Positions 58,880-64,000 of a DNA stretch of 64,000 bases are shown here, piece by piece. The DNA lies in assembly GCA_027485675.1 (NCBI GenBank), contig JAIXQP010000009.1:52631-116630 (forward strand). The letters run 5' to 3'. Numbering within the stretch: position 1 is the stretch's first letter; each line of letters begins with the position of its first letter. Position numbers and translations under genes: made by a program. Below the pieces are notes generated by a model, which searched no databases, was not told the DNA's origin, and worked only from the letters and a program-made list of their open reading frames with translations. The DNA comes from Terriglobales bacterium. Its GTDB lineage: Bacteria > Acidobacteriota > Terriglobia > Bryobacterales > Bryobacteraceae.

Positions 58880-59422
58880 ATGAAACGCCAATTAGAGAAC
58901 TTGATGATCGTCGTCGCGGTAGCCGGAGCCTCGCTCCTCTCCGCCTCGACAACAAATGCGAACACCGCTCGGACGCAGGAGCGTCTCGAGAAACAGGTGC
59001 GGAAAGAGCTCATCACGCTCCCGTTCCTCACCATCTTTGACAACTTGAACTACCGGGTCGACGGCGAAACCGTCTACATCTCCGGCCAAACCATCCGCCC
59101 CGTCCTCAAGAGCGACGCCGGCAACCGGCTCCGCTCCATCGAAGGCATCACCAAAGTGGTTAACGAGATCGAAGTCCTGCCGCTGTCGCCCTTCGACGAC
59201 CGGCTCCGCCTCGTCCTCGCGCGCTCGATCTACGGTCAGCCCGCCCTCAACCGCTACGCCCTCGGCGCCAATCCCTCCATCCGCATCATCGTCAAGAACG
59301 GCAACGTCACCCTCGAAGGCGTCGTCGATCGCGAAATGGATAAGATCATCGCCGGCATGAGAGCCAACGGCGTCGCCAACGTCTTCCAGGTCACCAACAA
59401 CCTGCGGATCGCCACGGAGTAG
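58880..59422 (+). CDS. Secreted protein with two BON domains
   Basis: A 180-residue protein with a signal peptide-like start (MKRQLENLMIVVAVAGASLLSA). Two BON units follow: about 40-105 (VRKELITLPFLTIFDNLNYRVDG, split motif; VYISGQTIR; IEGITKVVNEIEVLP) and about 110-178 (IVKNGNVTLEGVVDREMDK; VANVFQVTNNLRI). BON domains bind phospholipid and help envelope integrity (OsmY/DolP type). GGCAGGAGG before the ATG is a strong ribosome site. It abuts the convergent DAO gene stop to stop. Confidence 0.88.
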   Translation: MKRQLENLMIVVAVAGASLLSASTTNANTARTQERLEKQVRKELITLPFLTIFDNLNYRVDGETVYISGQTIRPVLKSDAGNRLRSIEGITKVVNEIEVLPLSPFDDRLRLVLARSIYGQPALNRYALGANPSIRIIVKNGNVTLEGVVDREMDKIIAGMRANGVANVFQVTNNLRIATE

Positions 59423-60640
59423 CTACTTGCCGGGAATCGTCGAACTCCGATTGGCCGGATCGTAGAGGGCCTTCGTCTTCAGGGCGAACATCTCTTCGGT
59501 CCGGCCCCCTGTCAACACCAGATTCGCCGTATACTTCCCCACCGCCGGGCCATGCTTGTAACCGTGCCCACTCCCCCCGCCCAGCAGCCAAACGTTCTCC
59601 TGCTCCGGATGCCGGTCAATCAGGTAATCCCCGTTCACCGTATTCTCGTACTGGCAAACCTCCGCCTGCGTCAACGGCGCCGCCGCCAGCTTCGGAAAGC
59701 GCTTCCGCAAATACTCCCGCACCTTATCCACGGACGCCTGCGGCACCACCCGCTCCTGCGTCTCCGGATCCACCTCCCGCCCGTGCTGATCCGGCGCAAT
59801 CTTGAATCCCCGGTTTTCCAGGTCCGGCAGCCCGTAGATCGTGTCCCCCGGGTCCACCCAAGCCGGCATCAGCGGCGCCCGGAACGTCGCATCCCCGGCC
59901 GCCGCGCCGAAATAGAACACCTCCTGCCGCGTCGGCCGGATCCGCCCCCGCAAAATCTCCGGAAACACCTGCGGCAGCCACGGCCCGCAGGCAAAGACGA
60001 ACTGTCCCGCCTTCACCCCCGCCACGCTCTCGATCTTCTTCCCCCGCTCGGGCGGCGCCACCCGCGCCTGCTCGTACCGCATGCCGTTCTTCACCAGATG
60101 CTGCACCACGGTCGCCACCCCGCGCCGCGCCATCAATCCGCCCGCGTGGTACTCGAAAATTCCCCAGGTCAGCCCCTCCAGCCCCAGCGCCGGAAACCGC
60201 TTCCCCATCTCCTCCCGCGTCAGCACGTCGTGCTTCACCCCTAGCTTTTTAAACGCCGCCAGATTGGCGTTCATGTAGGCATCGTCCGGCCGCCCCATCC
60301 ACAAGAAACCCGTCTCGTGGTACAGCGTCGGATCCGTCTGCGCGTAGAAATCCTTATAAACCGCCAGCGCCTCCATCGACCACCGCGTGTAGATCTCCTT
60401 CGGGCCATATCCCGCCCGCGTGATCCGCGACTCGCCCCCCGAACTCGCCCGGTTGTTCGCCGGGCCATGCTGGTCAATCAGCGTCACCCGCGCCCCGGCC
60501 TTCCGCAACATAAACGCGGTCCACGCCCCAAATACTCCGGATCCAATCACGGCCACGTCTGGAATCGGCTTCGTCTGCGCCACGGCTGCTCCTGTTAAAA
60601 CAGATTGACTCAAAAATGTCCTACGCGTTGGGGTCGGCAC
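59423..60640 (-). CDS. Tat-exported FAD oxidoreductase, DAO/sarcosine oxidase family
   Basis: A 405-residue monomeric sarcosine oxidase/N-methyltryptophan oxidase-like protein. The twin-arginine leader (TPTRRTFLSQSVLTGAAVAQ) precedes the FAD motif VAVIGSGVFGAWTAFMLRKAG. The pair SSGGESRITRAGY is the family's second motif, and the C-terminal WLLGGGSGHGYKHGPAVG closes the FAD site. It probably oxidises an N-methyl amino acid or amine in the periplasm. It is divergent from the large barrel gene. Confidence 0.87.
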   Translation of the reverse strand: MPTPTRRTFLSQSVLTGAAVAQTKPIPDVAVIGSGVFGAWTAFMLRKAGARVTLIDQHGPANNRASSGGESRITRAGYGPKEIYTRWSMEALAVYKDFYAQTDPTLYHETGFLWMGRPDDAYMNANLAAFKKLGVKHDVLTREEMGKRFPALGLEGLTWGIFEYHAGGLMARRGVATVVQHLVKNGMRYEQARVAPPERGKKIESVAGVKAGQFVFACGPWLPQVFPEILRGRIRPTRQEVFYFGAAAGDATFRAPLMPAWVDPGDTIYGLPDLENRGFKIAPDQHGREVDPETQERVVPQASVDKVREYLRKRFPKLAAAPLTQAEVCQYENTVNGDYLIDRHPEQENVWLLGGGSGHGYKHGPAVGKYTANLVLTGGRTEEMFALKTKALYDPANRSSTIPGK

Positions 60641-60660
60641 TCTTCTCAGAGTAACAGCGG

Positions 60661-63303
60661 ATGAATTATCATCAAGAGAAAGGTCTCTTTCGCTTCTTTC
60701 TCATGCCACTTCGATCGATGCTCTGGCTGGCTTTCGTAGCCATAGCTTATCCGCAGGTGCCCGAAAAAGAACCCGAGAAAAAACCGGCCCCCGTCGTTCT
60801 CGAGGACCCGCCCGTCGCCCAGACGCGCACCCAACTCAACCTCCTCGGCCAGACCGATAACAAGTCCGGCGAAAGCCGCCGCAACGAAAACGTCCAGTTC
60901 AATCTGGTCGACAATAACGCCCAGAAAGAGCTCAACCAGCGCATCGGCATCACCGCCTCCTTCGTCCAGGAGTTCTCCCCGGATCGCAACTACTTCGGCG
61001 CCGAGTTCGGCCCCACCGCGCCCTGGACCGTCCTCCAGACCCCGTCGTTCAAGGACTCCTGGCACGGCAACCTCAACTGGTCCCATCTCAACAGCCTCAC
61101 CTCCGCCCGCGCTTTCTTCCAGGTCGGCGGCGTCCAACCCGCTCGCGACAATAACTTCGCCGCCGCCCTCTCCGGCAAGCTCTGGCGCGGCGCCTCCCTC
61201 ACCTGGGACGGCGGCATCCAAGCCCTTCGCGGCGTCGTCAACGGCAACATCCTCGCCCCCCTCCCGAGCGAACGCACCCCCCTCGCCACCGAACCCCGCC
61301 TACGCGCCATCGTCACGAGCATTCTCGATTCCTACCCCAACATCCCCCCCAACCGCACCGACATTGACCCCCGCATGGTCAACCTCAACGCCCCCCAGAC
61401 CATCGACAACCGCAACACCTCCTCCCGCCTCGACCAGCGCCTCGGCCGCCGCGATCAGCTCAGCTTCAGCTATAACTGGATCACCCAGAACGTCGAGGCC
61501 TTCCAACTCGTCCGCGGGCAGAACCCCAACACCACCACCCGCGCCCACAAGGCCGGCCTCGCCTGGAACCGCACCCTCTCCCCGAGCACCGTTTTCTCCG
61601 CCGCCTACCGCTTCGACCGCGCCGGCACCGTCATCGGCCCCGAAGCCTCCGCCGTACCCTACGCCGTTTACCCTTCCCAGGCCCTGACTCCCATCAACGC
61701 CAACAGCACCATCCCCATCAATCGCGCCCAAAACGCCTTCAAGACCGCCCTCCAGCTCCGCCGCACCGCCGGCCGCCACAACTGGTCCCTCGGCGCTCAA
61801 TTCAATCGCCACCAACTCAACGGCTCCGATTCGGACTCCCACATCGCCGCCCTTTCGTTCAACAACACCGCCACCGCCGACGTCATCACCAACGTCCGCC
61901 AAGGCACCCCCATCACGTTCTTCCAGGGCGTCGGCTATCTCCATCGCGGCTTCCGCAACTGGGACAACTGGATTTACTTTACCGATAACTGGCGCGCCAG
62001 CGCCAAACTCACGGTTAACTTCGGCATCGGCTACCGGCCCAATACCCGCCCTGTCGAAGTGAACAATCTCAACCAGCTCGCCTACGCCAACGACAACAAC
62101 AATTTCGGCCCGTTCCTCGGCCTCGCCTATCGTCTCGCCCCGGGCTGGGGCGTCCTCCGCGCCGGCTACGGCTTCCACTATGGCGAAATCTTCCCCGCCA
62201 CCTTCCAGCAGGTCCGCTTCAATCAGCCCCTGAATACGAAGGTGGTGATCCAGCAGCCGAACCTCGTCAACCCCTACATCAACATCGACCTCAGCCAGCT
62301 CTCGAAAGTCCGCGCCGTCCTCTACGACTACTCCCCCGACTTGGTCTCTCCCTACTCCCAGCTCTACAACTTCACCTGGGAGCTCCAGCCGTTCTCCATG
62401 GTGCGCTGGCAGATTGGCTACACGGGCAGCCGCAGCCAGAAGCTCCTCTATCACCATTATTCGAACCGCGGCCACGCCCGCCCCGGCATCCCCTTCACCG
62501 TGGCCACCATCGACGAACGCCGCGCCGACCCCACCCGCAGCGACGTCCGCCGCGTCGAAAACATGTCGCGCGGTTTTTACGATGCTTTCAAGACCACGGC
62601 CAGCATCCCTCGCTGGCACGGCCTCCAACTGGAGACCTCTTACTGGTTCAGTAAAGCCATCGACCTCGGCGCCGACTACACCAGCACCGCCCACGACCTC
62701 GACAGTTTCCGCGGCCGCTCGCAGTATGAGTTTGAAGCTCACAGTGAACTGCGCGGCCGCTCCCGCTTTGACCAGCCCCACGCCTTCCTTCTGCGTACGG
62801 ACTACTCGGTTCCCCGCTTCCGCCGCTCCTGGCTGGGGCGTTGGGGGCTGTTTGCCGTGGCCCTGTCCAAGTCGGGCACCCCGTTTCAAGTTACCGCCGG
62901 CTCGGATGCTCCCGGCTTTGGCAACGTGGACGGCATCAGCATGGACCGTCCCAACATCATCGATCCTTCGATCCTGGGTAACGCCATCTCCCATCCGGAC
63001 CTCTCCCGCCAGCTCTTGCCCCGCGGTGCGTTCGAGTTCATCACCCCTGGAACGATTCGGGGCAATCTGGGCCGCAACACCTTCCGCCGCGGCCCGGTCC
63101 GTAACATGAACGCGGGTGTCAGCATCGATTGGCCGCTGGCCAAGGAGCGAACGCTCGCTTTCCGCGTTGAGAGCAACAATCTCTCGAACTCGCCCCAGTT
63201 CGCCGAGCCCGGTTTCGCGCTGACCGACCCGAACTTCGGCGTCATCACGAATACGTTGAACGACGGCCGCAGCTTCCGCTTCTCCTTGCGCCTGAGCTAC
63301 TAA
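60661..63303 (+). CDS. TonB-receptor-like outer-membrane barrel without plug
   Basis: An 880-residue outer-membrane protein. A start at 60703 (MPLRSMLWLAFVAIAYPQ) would give a clean signal peptide and leave 62 bp for a promoter, so it may be the true start (866 residues). After a Pro/Glu-rich stretch comes LNLLGQTDNKSGESRRNENV, then many amphipathic strands to a C-terminal FRFSLRLSY, the terminal-aromatic barrel signal. It lacks the carboxypeptidase-regulatory and clear plug domains of the larger acidobacterial Oar/SusC-like receptors. The lower half is typical: YNFTWELQPFSMVRWQIGYTG and DSFRGRSQYEFEAHSELRGR (split). Its substrate is unknown. Confidence 0.8.
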   Translation: MNYHQEKGLFRFFLMPLRSMLWLAFVAIAYPQVPEKEPEKKPAPVVLEDPPVAQTRTQLNLLGQTDNKSGESRRNENVQFNLVDNNAQKELNQRIGITASFVQEFSPDRNYFGAEFGPTAPWTVLQTPSFKDSWHGNLNWSHLNSLTSARAFFQVGGVQPARDNNFAAALSGKLWRGASLTWDGGIQALRGVVNGNILAPLPSERTPLATEPRLRAIVTSILDSYPNIPPNRTDIDPRMVNLNAPQTIDNRNTSSRLDQRLGRRDQLSFSYNWITQNVEAFQLVRGQNPNTTTRAHKAGLAWNRTLSPSTVFSAAYRFDRAGTVIGPEASAVPYAVYPSQALTPINANSTIPINRAQNAFKTALQLRRTAGRHNWSLGAQFNRHQLNGSDSDSHIAALSFNNTATADVITNVRQGTPITFFQGVGYLHRGFRNWDNWIYFTDNWRASAKLTVNFGIGYRPNTRPVEVNNLNQLAYANDNNNFGPFLGLAYRLAPGWGVLRAGYGFHYGEIFPATFQQVRFNQPLNTKVVIQQPNLVNPYINIDLSQLSKVRAVLYDYSPDLVSPYSQLYNFTWELQPFSMVRWQIGYTGSRSQKLLYHHYSNRGHARPGIPFTVATIDERRADPTRSDVRRVENMSRGFYDAFKTTASIPRWHGLQLETSYWFSKAIDLGADYTSTAHDLDSFRGRSQYEFEAHSELRGRSRFDQPHAFLLRTDYSVPRFRRSWLGRWGLFAVALSKSGTPFQVTAGSDAPGFGNVDGISMDRPNIIDPSILGNAISHPDLSRQLLPRGAFEFITPGTIRGNLGRNTFRRGPVRNMNAGVSIDWPLAKERTLAFRVESNNLSNSPQFAEPGFALTDPNFGVITNTLNDGRSFRFSLRLSY

Positions 63304-64000
63304 TCCACCGCCAACGTCGCCTCGTTGCAAACCCACCCGGCCACTGCTGACCGGCCGCAACCGCCCCGCCGCGCCGTCGCGCCTCCCCCCCGCCCCATCG
63401 GTCTGCGCAGTGCGCCCCACTCCCCGCCACGTGCCGCGCCCCATTGATTGCCTCAACCCGCTCCGACCCGCGTACCCCAGCATCATCGCCCAAGCCACCC
63501 CATCCCCCTGCGCCGCGCGCCCCACTCCGCGGCCCGCCTCAATCCGCGCCGCCCCGCTCGTCTACGAACACCGCCACCGAGCGTCCACTCCCCGCCGTCT
63601 GCCGCGCCCGTTGATCGCCTCAACCCGCTCCGCCCCGCATACCCCTGCATCATCTCCCAAGCCACCCCATCCCTCTGCGCTGCGCGCCCCCCGCTCCCCA
63701 CAGTTTTCCAGCGCCCCGCTGACCGTCTCAATCCGTGCCGACCCACCTACCCCAGCATCATCGCCCCAGTCGACCCATCCCTCTGCGCAGTGCGCTCCCC
63801 GCTCCCCACAGTTTCCAGCGCCCCGCTGACCGTCTCAATCCGCGCCGACCCGCGTATCCCAGCATCATCGCCCCAGTCGACCCATCCCCCTGCGCCGCGC
63901 GCCCCCGCTCCCCACAGTTTCCCGCGCCCCGCTGACCGTCTCAATCCGCGCCGACCCGCGTATCCCAGCATCATCGCCCCAGTCGACCCATCCCTCTGCG
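63304..64000. other. C-rich gene-free region containing the tandem array
   Basis: After the barrel gene stop no supported gene is found to the window edge. The + strand is extremely C-rich and G-poor. The first 95 bases are unique, then a remnant (about 63397-63420, CTGCGCAGTGCGCCCCAC) resembles the end of the repeat unit, followed by the array itself. Open frames on both strands exist only because stops are rare in such sequence. Confidence 0.7.
63421..64000. repeat. Tandem repeat (minisatellite), unit about 106 bp
   Basis: Copies begin at TCCCC: A 63421-about 63526, then a partial copy of about 62 bp, B 63589-63694 (106), C 63695-63802 (108), D 63803-63908 (106), E 63909 to the window end (cut). 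Shared elements in each are GCGCCCCGCTGACCGTCTCAA-like, CCCAGCATCATCGCCC and CCCATCC-CTCTGCGC. Copies D and E are nearly identical; A and B are more diverged, so the array is youngest towards the right. It probably continues past the window. Unit lengths of 106 and 108 shift the reading frame, arguing against a coding repeat. Confidence 0.9.

Noticed and set aside
61300..63525. Open frame of 741 codons on the - strand
   Set aside because: Antisense to the barrel gene and Gly/Val/Glu-rich; the sense gene has a signal peptide, strand pattern and terminal aromatic.
63410..63829. Small repeat-bearing open frames over the tandem array
   Set aside because: Unit lengths of 106 and 108 bp change frame between copies, and no ribosome site or signal precedes them.
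63304..64000. CRISPR array
   Set aside because: Repeats are contiguous copies of about 106 bp with no short repeat-spacer alternation and no cas genes.

Overview
The window is about 64 kb of GC-rich bacterial chromosome. It carries roughly 58 protein genes, one tRNA gene and one minisatellite array, with no rRNA, IS element, prophage or CRISPR array recognised. The gene set points to an Acidobacteriota member close to Bryobacterales/Solibacter: an 'acidobacterial duplicated orphan permease' (ADOP), a plug-less TonB-receptor-like barrel of the type abundant in that group, DUF1501 and sulfatase proteins, many enzymes with Tat-like leaders, and a Gram-negative envelope (heptose epimerase HldD, porins). 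This assignment is inference from gene content.

Layout. 1-7 kb: a truncated DUF1501 gene, TerC, a SelL-like membrane redox fusion, then a tight + strand run of hemD, an FMN 2-hydroxyacid dehydrogenase, a hexaheme cytochrome c and the F0 genes atpZ-atpI-atpB-atpE, closed by a hairpin terminator. 7-9.7 kb: a DapA-family protein without its catalytic residues, an NTF2-like protein and a Tat-exported enolase-superfamily enzyme. 9.7-16 kb: nitrogen assimilation (a small barrel, a BBP2-type porin, amt, glnB, glnD). 16-19.5 kb: a sulfatase, then Rieske protein and cytochrome b fused to a diheme cytochrome c (a bc-type complex). 19.5-28.4 kb: serine hydrolase, an unrecognised conserved protein, hldD, DinB, tRNA-Pro, a D-lactate-dehydrogenase-type enzyme, the ADOP permease and a membrane Ser/Thr kinase.

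28.5-36.8 kb: infC without its usual rpmI-rplT partners, a DUF4160/DUF2442 pair, glutamate synthase gltB-gltD and a divergent LysR regulator with a clear dyad operator candidate. 36.8-45 kb: a dual-OB protein with a polytopic membrane protein, a secreted FAD enzyme, a STAS antagonist facing an FHA-GAF-PP2C phosphatase, DinB, an HD-GYP response regulator and prmA. 45-57 kb: esterase and gamma-glutamyltransferase, Tat aldo/keto reductase, a cysteine-containing secreted protein, diheme peroxidase, sugar-binding lipoprotein, an orphan Flp pilin preceded by 22-bp-period direct repeats, adenylate kinase, ALDH7, an SPL-type radical SAM protein and an S9 peptidase. 57-63.3 kb: RmuC, BON protein, a DAO-family enzyme and the large barrel. 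From 63.4 kb to the window end lies a C-rich tandem array with a unit of about 106 bp.

How it fits together: Amt, PII, GlnD and GltBD form a nitrogen-assimilation set spread over about 25 kb. The hydroxyacid dehydrogenase with hexaheme cytochrome, the Rieske/b-c fusion and F0 form an electron-transfer and energy set. Much of the rest is exported enzymes for scavenging. The + strand is G-rich on the left (to about 23 kb) and C-rich on the right (from about 29 kb) whatever the gene direction, and the dominant coding strand flips too. This looks like a replication-strand switch inside the window.
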